Source: JBFMFE01 sp040752295 (GTDB lineage Bacteria > UBP15 > UBA6099 > JBFMBQ01). From it: a stretch of DNA of 64,000 nucleotides. A model generated the notes under the pieces. It was not told the origin of the DNA. It saw only the letters and a list, made by a program, of their open reading frames with translations, and searched no databases. Shown here in pieces: positions 52,666-60,931 of the stretch. Location of the stretch: NCBI GenBank assembly GCA_040752295.1, contig JBFMFE010000322.1, positions 4,797 to 68,796 of the forward strand, read 5' to 3'. Positions within the stretch are counted from its first letter, which is position 1. Every line of letters begins with the position of its first letter. The translations under genes and the position numbers were made by a program.

Positions 52666-52843
52666 GGTCAGTCCCCTGTAAGCGTTGACTTTAAGAGCCA
52701 TACCGATATATTGCAAAAACGAATGTCGAATAACGAATTTCGAATTATGAAGTCCTCCTTCGTCTCCGTTGTCCTTCGACATTCTGCGGTTCCTTGTTCG
52801 ATATTCGATGTTCTGTTAAGTTAACGCTTATGGGTCAGTCCCC
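52666..52843 (-). repeat. MITE-like palindromic repeat, copy B (full length)
   Basis: The core (52715-52813) is an inverted copy of the repeat at 33472-33578, sharing TCGAATATCGAACAAG and several flanking blocks. It is enclosed by outer inverted arms AGCGTTGACTTTAA and TTAAGTTAACGCT, and by an exact 11-base direct repeat GGTCAGTCCCC at 52666-52676 and 52833-52843. The right repeat overlaps the stop of the aminotransferase gene. The direct repeats could be target-site duplications, or ends of the element. Confidence 0.8.
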
Positions 52844-54100
52844 GAATTTCTCTTTGACCGCCCTGAACGACGCGTCCGCTGCTTCAAGTGTGATCTCCAC
52901 GTCTTTTTCGGTGTGCGCCGTGGAGACGAACCAGTTGTGGTGCGGGTGGACGAAAATCCCGCGCCTGTTCATTTCCGCGCAGAACGCCTGGTTGCGGAAC
53001 AGGTCGTTGTCGTTCGTGAACCTCGCGTACGGCATGGTGGGGTTTCCCGAGAGGGCGAACGTCAGCCCGCGCTCCTTCGCCAGTCCTTCAAGCCCTTCCC
53101 ACAGGAGCTTTCCGATGCGGTACATCGTCTCGACGCCGTCGTTCTCCTTCAGTTCCTTTATGGTCGCCATTGACGCCGCCATCGGGACGGAGCTGAACCA
53201 GTAGCTCCCGGTGGCGAACACCTTCGACGCCGCGTTTTTGAACTCTTTTCTCCCGAGGCAGGCGGAGAGCGGGTAGCCGTTGGCGAGCGCCTTGCAGTGC
53301 ACCGAGAGGTCGGGGCGGAACCTGAAGAGTTCCTGCGAACCCTGCAGGTGGAGGCGGTAGCACGTGCGCACGTCGTCGAGTATCAGCACGATCCCCTTGC
53401 GGTTGCACACCGCCTGGACTTCCGTCCAGAACCCCGTCTGCGGCAGCACGCTGTCGCTCCAGTTGGGAAAATGGTACGGCGTCATGATCGCGCCCGCGAT
53501 CTGTCCTTCGTGTTCGTCCACCAGTTTTTTGAACGTCACGATGTCGTTCCACTTGAATGTGAGGATGTTCTCGCGGTCGCCGGGGACGAGTCCGGCGTGT
53601 CCGGGCGTGCACCATGCGTGCGCGCCGTGGTACGTCCCCTCGACCATGATTATCTTCCGCCTGCCCGTGTGCGCCCGCGCGACCTGAAGCGCCCAGGTGG
53701 TCATGTCGGAACCGTTTTTCGCGAACAGCGCCCAGTCCGCGAACGGGATCAGCTCCACGAGGAACTCAGCAAGTTCCACCATGATCCCGCCCGGGACGCT
53801 GGCGCAGTCGCCGAGCTTCCTCTGTTTTTCCGCCGCCTCCTCGACGCGCGGGTTGTTGTATCCCACCACCATGGGTCCGTACGCGCACAACCAGTCTATG
53901 AACTCGTTTCCGTCCACGTCGCGGAATCGCGCGCCCTGCGCGCTCGCTGCGTAGTACGGGGTCGCTCCCGGCGTCCTGATGATCGGCGACAGGTGCCCGT
54001 AGATTCCCCCGGGAATGACCCGCGCGGCTCTCTCGAAAAGAGCCATGGATTTATCGAACGCGCACTTTCCGCCGCCGCCTCTTTCTTCTCCGTCGCTCAT
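52835..54100 (-). CDS. Class III aminotransferase, glutamate-1-semialdehyde aminomutase-like
   Basis: A 421-residue PLP enzyme. The PLP lysine is in HCKALANGYPLSA, preceded by the ILDDVRT acidic motif; the N-terminal RVIPGGIYGH resembles GSA aminomutase and related aminotransferases. GSA aminomutases feed tetrapyrrole synthesis, but no hem genes are near and the protein starts its fold with an unusual hydrophobic insert (IIRTPGATPYYA). It is coupled to the SCP2-like gene (3-base gap). Its last codons lie inside the direct repeat of the MITE-like element. Confidence 0.85.
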   Translation of the reverse strand: MSDGEERGGGGKCAFDKSMALFERAARVIPGGIYGHLSPIIRTPGATPYYAASAQGARFRDVDGNEFIDWLCAYGPMVVGYNNPRVEEAAEKQRKLGDCASVPGGIMVELAEFLVELIPFADWALFAKNGSDMTTWALQVARAHTGRRKIIMVEGTYHGAHAWCTPGHAGLVPGDRENILTFKWNDIVTFKKLVDEHEGQIAGAIMTPYHFPNWSDSVLPQTGFWTEVQAVCNRKGIVLILDDVRTCYRLHLQGSQELFRFRPDLSVHCKALANGYPLSACLGRKEFKNAASKVFATGSYWFSSVPMAASMATIKELKENDGVETMYRIGKLLWEGLEGLAKERGLTFALSGNPTMPYARFTNDNDLFRNQAFCAEMNRRGIFVHPHHNWFVSTAHTEKDVEITLEAADASFRAVKEKFGD

Positions 54101-54103
54101 TGT

Positions 54104-54862
54104 TCACTCCATGTATTCGCCGAGCCTGTCGAGCGCCGCGTTCAGCGTGTCTATCAGCGGTATGTAACCCTCCAGGCGGATCGAGCCGTTACCGAGCGCG
54201 GCGTACGCGTCGAGTCCGCCGAGCGCGAGTTCGTGGAGAACCCCGGCGTCGGCGAACTTCATGTAACAGTTCGCCCTCTCGGCGCGCCCGGTCCGCGCCT
54301 CGAGCCGCCCGTCGCTCAGTACAACGTGCGTCGCCGGACCGTCGGGGAGCACCTCGAACTGGGCGACACCGTTCCGCGCCTTCACGACGAGGGGGCTGAC
54401 CTCCGGATCGTTTTCCCCCACCGCCTTTATCCCCCTCGTCATCGCGTAAAGGGTCATCCTGACGTGGAGCTTGAACGTTTTCGCGTCCTTCAGCATTTCC
54501 TCCGTCGGGCGCATCACCTGCTCGAGCCGTTTCGCAAGCCGGGAAAACCCCCTCAATGCCCCGACGTTCCAGAAGCCCGTCCACAGCACCGGGAGACCCT
54601 TTCCTCTGAACATCGCGTTCAGCTTGCCGTGCGAGGGAAACCAGAAACCGACGCTGGGAAAACGCCCCTTTCCGGCGACCGCCGTGGCTTTGCCGTCGCG
54701 GAACTGGATGAACGCGGCGGGTCCGCCCCGAACGGCGAACCGGAAGCTGCACCGCCACCCGCGCGCGATCGCGCCCGCCTCGGCGTCCCCGCTCACGAGT
54801 TCCCCGATGAGCGGAAGCACGGCGTGAAGATTGATGTGCGCCAGCGTCTTCTCGTCCTTCAT
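54104..54862 (-). CDS. SCP2-like (sterol carrier) domain protein
   Basis: A 252-residue soluble protein with two stretches resembling SCP2 sterol-carrier folds: FRDGKATAVAGKGRFPSVGFW and SDGRLEARTGRAERANC, the latter followed by a helix (LHELALGGLDAYAALGNGSIRLEG) very typical of the SCP2 core. It probably binds a hydrophobic ligand. Its start is 16 bases from a TATAAT on the minus strand, and the aminotransferase follows, so a two-gene operon is likely. Confidence 0.7.
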   Translation of the reverse strand: MKDEKTLAHINLHAVLPLIGELVSGDAEAGAIARGWRCSFRFAVRGGPAAFIQFRDGKATAVAGKGRFPSVGFWFPSHGKLNAMFRGKGLPVLWTGFWNVGALRGFSRLAKRLEQVMRPTEEMLKDAKTFKLHVRMTLYAMTRGIKAVGENDPEVSPLVVKARNGVAQFEVLPDGPATHVVLSDGRLEARTGRAERANCYMKFADAGVLHELALGGLDAYAALGNGSIRLEGYIPLIDTLNAALDRLGEYME

Positions 54863-54877
54863 GACGTTCAGGGCGCT

Positions 54878-54883
54878 ATTATA
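54878..54883 (-). promoter_or_regulatory. -10 element for the SCP2-like/aminotransferase operon
   Basis: Perfect TATAAT on the minus strand 16 bases before the start codon. The -35 at 17 bases (GTGCAA) is weak. Confidence 0.4.
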
Positions 54884-54991
54884 GGCTGATGCAGGCTTTT
54901 TTGCACGCGTATGATACGCAGGACCGCCACGCGCGCGAAGTATCGCCCGGCTTCCCGAAACCCGAATCCGTTGCGTTTCGGAGCCGGGCGT

Positions 54992-55639
54992 TCATGCTTT
55001 CCCGACCCTTATGTCCACGTTCTGCGGGTTCTTGCAGCCCCTGAGAGTCGTCACCATCCCCCTGACGGTGTTCCCGATGAACGCCTTGACGAACGGCTTC
55101 AGGTTTATCGTCTTTCCGTTGACCCGGAGCCGGACCTCGTTTTTCATCTCCGGCACGGGGAACCTTTCGTTGATGAATCCGGCGAGCCTGGCGGTCTCCT
55201 TTCTTCCGAAGACGGGCGCGCCGGTTGCGACTTTCCCGTCGGATACCACGGCGATAAGCTCTCCTTCCCCCGCTTCCGGCGCCGCTCCCTTCGCGTCGCG
55301 TATGATCTCGATCTTGGGCGTGTCCGCGCTCCTGTACCCCTCGGTCAGTATGATGTCGGCGCCCGCGAAGTACCATGACGCTACCTCGCCGGGTGAGAGT
55401 TCCTTCCCGGTTTTCCTGAAAAAAGCGAGGTGTGTCGGCGAGGCGACACAGACCTCGTCGGCGCCCGCCTCGGCGTGTCGCCAGCTGTCTTTGCCTTCCA
55501 CGTCGAAACCGCCCTCGTGCGCGTGGTGTTTGATTGTGCCCGCGGTCCTTCCGAGCTTTGCGAGTTCTTTGATCAGCGCCGTTATGAGTTCGGTCTTGCC
55601 CGAACCGGGGGCGCCGATTATCGAAACAAGCGGAATCAT
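54992..55639 (-). CDS. mobB: Molybdopterin-guanine dinucleotide biosynthesis protein MobB with C-terminal extension
   Basis: A 215-residue protein. Residues 9-16 (GAPGSGKT) are the Walker A loop, and IKHHAHEGGFD with WRHAEAGADEV are the MobB signature. TEGYRS and later segments also match. An extension of about 48 residues at the end (LRVNGKTINLKPFVKAFIG) forms a separate small domain seen fused to MobB in some anaerobes. MobB helps insert the guanine dinucleotide form of molybdenum cofactor. No molybdoenzyme gene is present here. GAGGAG precedes the ATG. Confidence 0.9.
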   Translation of the reverse strand: MIPLVSIIGAPGSGKTELITALIKELAKLGRTAGTIKHHAHEGGFDVEGKDSWRHAEAGADEVCVASPTHLAFFRKTGKELSPGEVASWYFAGADIILTEGYRSADTPKIEIIRDAKGAAPEAGEGELIAVVSDGKVATGAPVFGRKETARLAGFINERFPVPEMKNEVRLRVNGKTINLKPFVKAFIGNTVRGMVTTLRGCKNPQNVDIRVGKA

Positions 55640-55742
55640 GCGCGATCACTCCTCAAGGGGCTATTTTAACCGGGGCGGGCGTCCAATCAAACCGCCCGAC
55701 GCCGCGGCGGCGGCTTCCAATCGCGGCGGGGTTCCCGATGGA

Positions 55743-56705
55743 TCATCGCGGCGCCCGGGCGTATTCGAACGGAAGTGAGCCTTTTATCCCCCCGACCGCT
55801 TTGTCCACGATGATAACGACCCTGCATTCCTTAAGCTCCTTGCTGTGGTTCTCCTTCATCTTCCGCGCCGTTTCCTTGTTGACAACGAGGTTGGTTTTCA
55901 GCTTCCCTTCCGCCCGGACGCCTCCGAGGAGGACCCGGGCGGCGAAGGCGGTTCGCGGTGCGATAAGCAGGCAGAGGGGGTCGAGCCGTTCCCGAGGGTT
56001 CAGTCCCGTGCTTTCTTCCACCGTGACGTACGTTGCCACGCCGTTTTTCACCGCCGCTTTAAGGTCCGCCGCCACGATGTCGTGCACCGTTTCCCCCTCC
56101 TCGCTCACGATTCGCGGAAGGAGAGCCGGAATCAGCCCGGTTCCCCGCGCGTCGAGCAGCGCTCCGTCGTACGCCCCGCTCCACAACTGCTCGACGAGAG
56201 TCCCTTTTTCGCCCGCGGGTTCCTCGCCGCCGCCCGTTTCTTCATTTTCAATCCCGTCCGCGCCGGGCGGCTTCCTTCCCGTTTCCTCCTCGATGAAGAT
56301 GCTCCCCAGCCCCTTAACGCCTTTGAGCGGGACTTCCATTTCGACCCACGCGACCCGTCTTCCGTCCAGTTCTTCCTCGCCGGCGCCTGTTTCCCTCGCG
56401 CCCTGAATGAAGGCGCGTACCTTTCTCTTCAAACCCGCGTAGTCTTTCACCCTTCGCTCGTCGTTGACCGGGATTCCTTCCACCGCCGGGGGGATCGCGC
56501 CCATGGCTCGGACCCTTGCGGCGCGCGCGGTCGCGCCCGTGCCGTGCGCGCGCACGGCGCCGTCGGTCCAGTTCACCACCGCGTAGGTCCCCAGGTCGAA
56601 GCCTGTCCTTTCGACCCTCGCTTCGTATCGAAGCGCCTGCTGCGCGACGCTCGCGGCGAGTCCCGCGGCGGAGACCGCAATGAAAGCGAGCAGAAACCTT
56701 CTCAT
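55743..56705 (-). CDS. Exported LPP20-like protein
   Basis: A 320-residue exported protein. The start at 56705 gives a clean signal peptide (MRRFLLAFIAVSAAGLAAS); an ATG 7 codons upstream is possible. The mature N-terminus (GTGATARAARVRAMGAIPPAVEGIPVND) carries the LPP20-type pattern of consecutive Ala/Arg helices followed by EGIPV. A C-terminal region carries CRVVIIVDKAVGGIKG. Function unknown; it forms a pair with the next LPP20/FlgT-N protein upstream. Confidence 0.72.
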   Translation of the reverse strand: MRRFLLAFIAVSAAGLAASVAQQALRYEARVERTGFDLGTYAVVNWTDGAVRAHGTGATARAARVRAMGAIPPAVEGIPVNDERRVKDYAGLKRKVRAFIQGARETGAGEEELDGRRVAWVEMEVPLKGVKGLGSIFIEEETGRKPPGADGIENEETGGGEEPAGEKGTLVEQLWSGAYDGALLDARGTGLIPALLPRIVSEEGETVHDIVAADLKAAVKNGVATYVTVEESTGLNPRERLDPLCLLIAPRTAFAARVLLGGVRAEGKLKTNLVVNKETARKMKENHSKELKECRVVIIVDKAVGGIKGSLPFEYARAPR

Positions 56706-56751
56706 CGCGTGCGCAGCTTTTCCCATGAGTTAAGGAGGGCGCCGCGGCGGT

Positions 56752-57936
56752 TCACTTCACCTGTGTCTCGACCAGGCTGCCCGAGAAACCCGTGATTTCG
56801 AGCTTGAACCTTCCGAGGTCGAGTTCGGAGAGCTTTTCCGCGAAAACCTCGGGGCTGAACTCGGATTCGGCTTCGAGCGTGGACAGTCCGCCCGACTCGA
56901 ACCCGCGCTGCACGACGCCACGCGTTCCCCTCATTCCCGCAACGGCGTCCTTGATCTTTTTGAATTGAATGAAATCCGCGCCGGAGACTTTGATCAGTAT
57001 GACGTTTCTTGCTTCGCCCCCTTCGCCCGCCATGATTCCGACGAGCGAGCGCACGAGCTTCTCGCCGGCGGACTGTATGGCGCGCTTGCTGCCGATGTCG
57101 TCCGAAATGCCGATCCCGGGTGCGATCGCCTGGTCGTCGGCGAGGATGACGCCCGTGGTGACGTTCACCACCCTCGCCGTGAGCGCGGCGGTGCACGAGG
57201 AAAGCCCTTCGTCTTCCTCCTCGTCGTAGGGGTTGATGTCGCTCGTGCACTCCTCGACCGCGGCTTCGCCGATTATGAGGAACTCCGAGTCGTAGCGCTG
57301 GGCGACGAGCTGCGCCGAGCGTTCGTTCCCCCGCACCGCCTCGCGCGCCATGTCGCGCTCCTGAATCCGCTCGATCGCCGTTGAATCCAGCGGATTGGTA
57401 AAGCAGGATTCCTTGAGGCGCTTGACGATCTCGGATTCGGCGAACGGACGTTCGCTGCGCCTCCCGAGGACCGTCTCGCTCATCAGCACCATCACCCGCG
57501 GCTTGTGCCACCGCTCCTGCAGAAAGCAGAGACTCCCCATCTTCTTTATGATTTCCCTCACGGCGTCCACCGGCAGGGTCTCCGCCCTGATGACAGTTTT
57601 GTAAAGGGTTCCCGTCTGCTCCTCGCCGGTGATCTCGTAGCTTTTCACGAATCCCTCGGCGCGGGCGTACACCTCGTCCAGCGCTTCCTCCAGACCTTCC
57701 ACCACGGTTGTGGATTCTATGTAGGTCCCCACGCCCTGCTCGACGGCTTTCCTCTTCGCGTCCTCGAGCGCCTCATCCCGCGCAGCGGCAGTGTCTCCGC
57801 CCCGTATCGTCGCGACGCCCTCCACTTCCACTGTGACCGCCTCCTCCGCCGCTGAAGTGGCGCCGCGGAGTGTTCCGGCGGCGACGATCAGGACGAGAAC
57901 GGCGGCGATGGTCAGCGCGTAATCGTGTCTTTTCAT
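56752..57936 (-). CDS. Exported FlgT-N/LPP20-like protein
   Basis: A 394-residue exported protein with a signal peptide at about 1-30. The N-terminal domain (ARDEALEDAKRKAVEQGVGTYI) is the clearest LPP20/FlgT-N match in the window. The middle (RVMVLMSETVLGR, YDSEFLIIGEA) is a CsgG/TolB-like domain. The C-terminal part (VEVSEFSPEVFAEKLS-like helix) is separate. Probably periplasmic or outer-membrane associated. It starts the operon with the other LPP20-like gene, with GGGGGGATGGA before the ATG. Confidence 0.75.
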   Translation of the reverse strand: MKRHDYALTIAAVLVLIVAAGTLRGATSAAEEAVTVEVEGVATIRGGDTAAARDEALEDAKRKAVEQGVGTYIESTTVVEGLEEALDEVYARAEGFVKSYEITGEEQTGTLYKTVIRAETLPVDAVREIIKKMGSLCFLQERWHKPRVMVLMSETVLGRRSERPFAESEIVKRLKESCFTNPLDSTAIERIQERDMAREAVRGNERSAQLVAQRYDSEFLIIGEAAVEECTSDINPYDEEEDEGLSSCTAALTARVVNVTTGVILADDQAIAPGIGISDDIGSKRAIQSAGEKLVRSLVGIMAGEGGEARNVILIKVSGADFIQFKKIKDAVAGMRGTRGVVQRGFESGGLSTLEAESEFSPEVFAEKLSELDLGRFKLEITGFSGSLVETQVK

Positions 57937-58192
57937 TCCATCCCCCCGCTTTTTCCGGGCAAACCCCTGCCCGGTCTTTTTACTTCCCGTAATATACTTT
58001 CGGTTCCGCCTCCGCCTTTTAACCCTTTCCCTGCCCCCAAACTCCCGGACGTTATCGAATGTTTTCAGGGCATTTTATACGCGGAACGCCGTCCGTTCAA
58101 GGCGCAGCCGGGGCGTCGGCGGTTCAGCGAAGCGCGCGGAACGGCGTATGTTATTGCCGAGATTTGTGAGAACGGGTTAATATAACCGCAGC

Positions 58193-60769
58193 ATGAGTCG
58201 CGAAACGGGCGCGCGGAGGCGAAAAGCGGTTTTTGAAGCAGATTCCATCCGCGTCGCGGCAGACGCGGGAGCGGAGGGATTGTTCGTCTTTCAGGTCAGG
58301 CGCCGCGGATGGCATGACGTCGTGATGTTTGACGCGGGCGCGCGCGGCGGTGAACGCGGCGCGCCGGGCGCGGTGTTGGAGGCAGGCTCGTCGTGTGGCG
58401 CGATCCCCTTGAAGCTTGAGAAAGTCCACAGGGAGGGCAAGGACGCGAGGATAGTCTTCACGGGTAACCGGAGGGGCATCGCCGTAACGCAGGAGTTGAT
58501 GCTCAGAAGGGGCTGGAAGTGGATCGAGGTCAACTCCTCGTGCAGCTTCGAAAAGGACGCCCTGCTCAGGTCGTTTTTCTCCAATTTTCTTTTCGTGCCG
58601 GGCGGCGGGGTTTACAGCGACTACGCGCCTCTCAAATACTGCTGGATTCCCAACATAAGAAAGACACGGCGGCACGTTTCTCCGGACCAGGTGTTCCGCT
58701 CTCCTGCGGTGATACTGTGTACGGAAAAATTCTCCGTTTCGCTCGTCCCCGACCTGGATCATCTCGGGCGCCGCCGCCCGATGGAGACTTGTCTCGACCT
58801 GCGCCTCGCCGGACTCGGCGGGGACGACGAGGCGCCTGCGCTGGGGTTCGGTTTCAGGAGGTACCGCCCCGACGGTCACACCTACTTCGCCCCCACGGGA
58901 CAGGGTGCCCGTGTCGGCGCCGGAGAGGAGCGCAGGCTGCGGTTTTTCCTGTACGCTGCTGCGAGCGGTCCCGAGGACGCCCTGCGGGAGACGCTCGGGT
59001 TCACGTGGCGGAGATGGGGGAGGGCGCACATGGGCGGCGTCGAGCCTCAGACGGTTCCCTTCGAGCGCTGCGCGGAATACGGCGCGGACTTCGCGGTTCG
59101 TCGCGGCAGGATATGGCGCGACTTCGAGTTCGACGGGACGCCGTGCGGCGGCACCCTCGCGTTCCATTTCCCGGGAAAGCGTTATCCGAAGACGATGGAC
59201 GCGGCGCAGACGCGCCGGTTCTTCCGGTTGAGCGGGGCGCGGGACCGTGTGTTCCGGTTTTCGGTCGAAAGGTTGATGCCCCTGCCCGCGATGAACGACG
59301 TGCTGGAGGAGTTCATATACAACACGCGGATGAGCGTTCCGCCGGTGATACTGTTCCAGGCATGGTTCAACAACCTCAGGACCGCCTGCGGGCTTTACCG
59401 GTTCGGCAGGCGGTGGGGCGACGCGCGGCTTGTTGAGCGTGCGCGGCTGATTCGCAGCCTCGCGCTCGCCGCCCCGGCGTGGAAGGGCTTGTTCGCGACC
59501 GTCTGCTGCGCCGCGCGCGACGGCGTCTTCTGGTACGAGGGAACGAGGGGGTTCCGCCCAACGACAGAGTACCACCTCCCCGACAACGCGTGGACCGGAT
59601 GCTGGATGTTGAGGTGGCACCGCGAGCTTGAGCGCGACGCCCGCCTCGTGAGGCGCTGCGCGGACCTGGGCGACGCCCTCCTCGGGATGCAGAAGGATGA
59701 TGGCTCCATCCCCTCGTGGGTTCGTGTGCGCGGCGGAAAGCTCACTCCTTCCCCCCTACTCGAGAGAAGCGCGCAGACCGCCGCGCCGGCGATGTTTCTG
59801 GCGCGCCTCTCCTCCGTCACCGGCGTTAAGAAGTACCTTCAAGCGGCGGTCCGCGCGGGGGACTTTCTCCGCCGCGAAGTCATACCCGGCGACAGATGGT
59901 TCGACTTCGAGACGTTCTTTTCGTGCTCCAAGAAGTCTCTCGACATGACGGACGCATACTTTCCCATTCCGCCGCAGAACAACCTGTGTCTTTTCTGGGC
60001 GGCGGAACTCTTCCGTGAGCTGTACGGAGCGACGGGCGACGCCGGCTGTCTTCGCACCGGCAGGAACCTCCTCGACAGGCTCTGTCTCTACCAGCAGGTC
60101 TGGAACGCGCCCCACCTCGATATCAACACGTTCGGCGGCTTCGGGGTGATGAACACGGACGCCGAGTGGAACGACGCGCGCCAGAGCATGTTCGCGGAGA
60201 CACTGATGGATTATTATGCGGCGACCGGCGTGAGGGAATATTTCGAGCGCGGGATCGCCGCGCTCCGCGCCTCGTTCACGCTGATGCTGATTCCAGAGAA
60301 CCGCGGCGCGGCACCGGGAAACCTGACGACTTTTCTGGCGAAGGACGCCGGGGCGACCTTCGAGAACTACGCGCACCACGGCTTCGACCGACGCGTCGTC
60401 GGCTACATAATGCACGACTGGGGGACCGGCGGCGCAATGACGTCGGCGGCGCGTACACTCGACCGCTTCGGCGATTTCCTCATTAACGTCCGCAGAAAGC
60501 ACGCCTTTGGCATCAATTTCTGCACCCTTGGCGGGCTTCGCGTCGCCAACGGCACGATCGGGTTCGAAATCGAATCTCCTTCGCTCCATGGAAGGGAGTG
60601 GAGGGGGAAACTGATCGGGGTTCCTCCGGGGAAGTGGGACGTGGTCGTGAACGGTCGCAGGGCGGCGCGGTTCGACGCCAGGACCGGTTCGAGATGGCTG
60701 AGATTCAGGATAGGCGGTGAGGGCGCCCCTGGACCGGCTCTCCGCGCCCCCGCCGCTCGGATGACCTGA
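58193..60769 (+). CDS. Large six-hairpin glycosidase-like protein
   Basis: An 858-residue protein without a signal peptide. The N-terminal 300 or so residues are beta-rich; from about residue 380 it forms repeated helical hairpins (RTACGLYRFGRRWGDARLVER; DNAWTGCWMLRWHRELERD; AELFRELYGATGDAGCL), the (alpha/alpha)6 barrel of six-hairpin glycosidases or lyases. No catalytic acid can be named. A short C-terminal beta domain follows. The ATG has no Shine-Dalgarno sequence, and a promoter-like TTGCCG-N18-TAATAT ends just before it, so translation may be leaderless. Confidence 0.65.
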   Translation: MSRETGARRRKAVFEADSIRVAADAGAEGLFVFQVRRRGWHDVVMFDAGARGGERGAPGAVLEAGSSCGAIPLKLEKVHREGKDARIVFTGNRRGIAVTQELMLRRGWKWIEVNSSCSFEKDALLRSFFSNFLFVPGGGVYSDYAPLKYCWIPNIRKTRRHVSPDQVFRSPAVILCTEKFSVSLVPDLDHLGRRRPMETCLDLRLAGLGGDDEAPALGFGFRRYRPDGHTYFAPTGQGARVGAGEERRLRFFLYAAASGPEDALRETLGFTWRRWGRAHMGGVEPQTVPFERCAEYGADFAVRRGRIWRDFEFDGTPCGGTLAFHFPGKRYPKTMDAAQTRRFFRLSGARDRVFRFSVERLMPLPAMNDVLEEFIYNTRMSVPPVILFQAWFNNLRTACGLYRFGRRWGDARLVERARLIRSLALAAPAWKGLFATVCCAARDGVFWYEGTRGFRPTTEYHLPDNAWTGCWMLRWHRELERDARLVRRCADLGDALLGMQKDDGSIPSWVRVRGGKLTPSPLLERSAQTAAPAMFLARLSSVTGVKKYLQAAVRAGDFLRREVIPGDRWFDFETFFSCSKKSLDMTDAYFPIPPQNNLCLFWAAELFRELYGATGDAGCLRTGRNLLDRLCLYQQVWNAPHLDINTFGGFGVMNTDAEWNDARQSMFAETLMDYYAATGVREYFERGIAALRASFTLMLIPENRGAAPGNLTTFLAKDAGATFENYAHHGFDRRVVGYIMHDWGTGGAMTSAARTLDRFGDFLINVRRKHAFGINFCTLGGLRVANGTIGFEIESPSLHGREWRGKLIGVPPGKWDVVVNGRRAARFDARTGSRWLRFRIGGEGAPGPALRAPAARMT

Positions 60770-60823
60770 GTTCGACCTTACGCGCCGGAATCGGTTCTTT
60801 GTGAGGAATAAGGGACGAGGGCG

Positions 60824-60852
60824 TTGCAGCCGTTCGGGCGGGGATGTATGAT
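60824..60852 (+). promoter_or_regulatory. Promoter of the radical SAM/STAS gene
   Basis: TTGCAG (60824-60829), 17 bases, TATGAT (60847-60852). It leaves a leader of about 73 bases, with G-rich sequence before the ATG at 60932. Confidence 0.5.
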
Positions 60853-60931
60853 ACAGTGACTCTCGTTCCATGTCATTCATCGAAGTCGCAGAGGAGACGC
60901 GGGATCGAGGGGAGGAAGGCGGGGGGATTTC

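Noticed and set aside
58021..58192. Short gene in the gap before the glycosidase-like protein
   Set aside because: One short frame crosses it, but it has no ribosome-binding site and would run into the start of the next gene.
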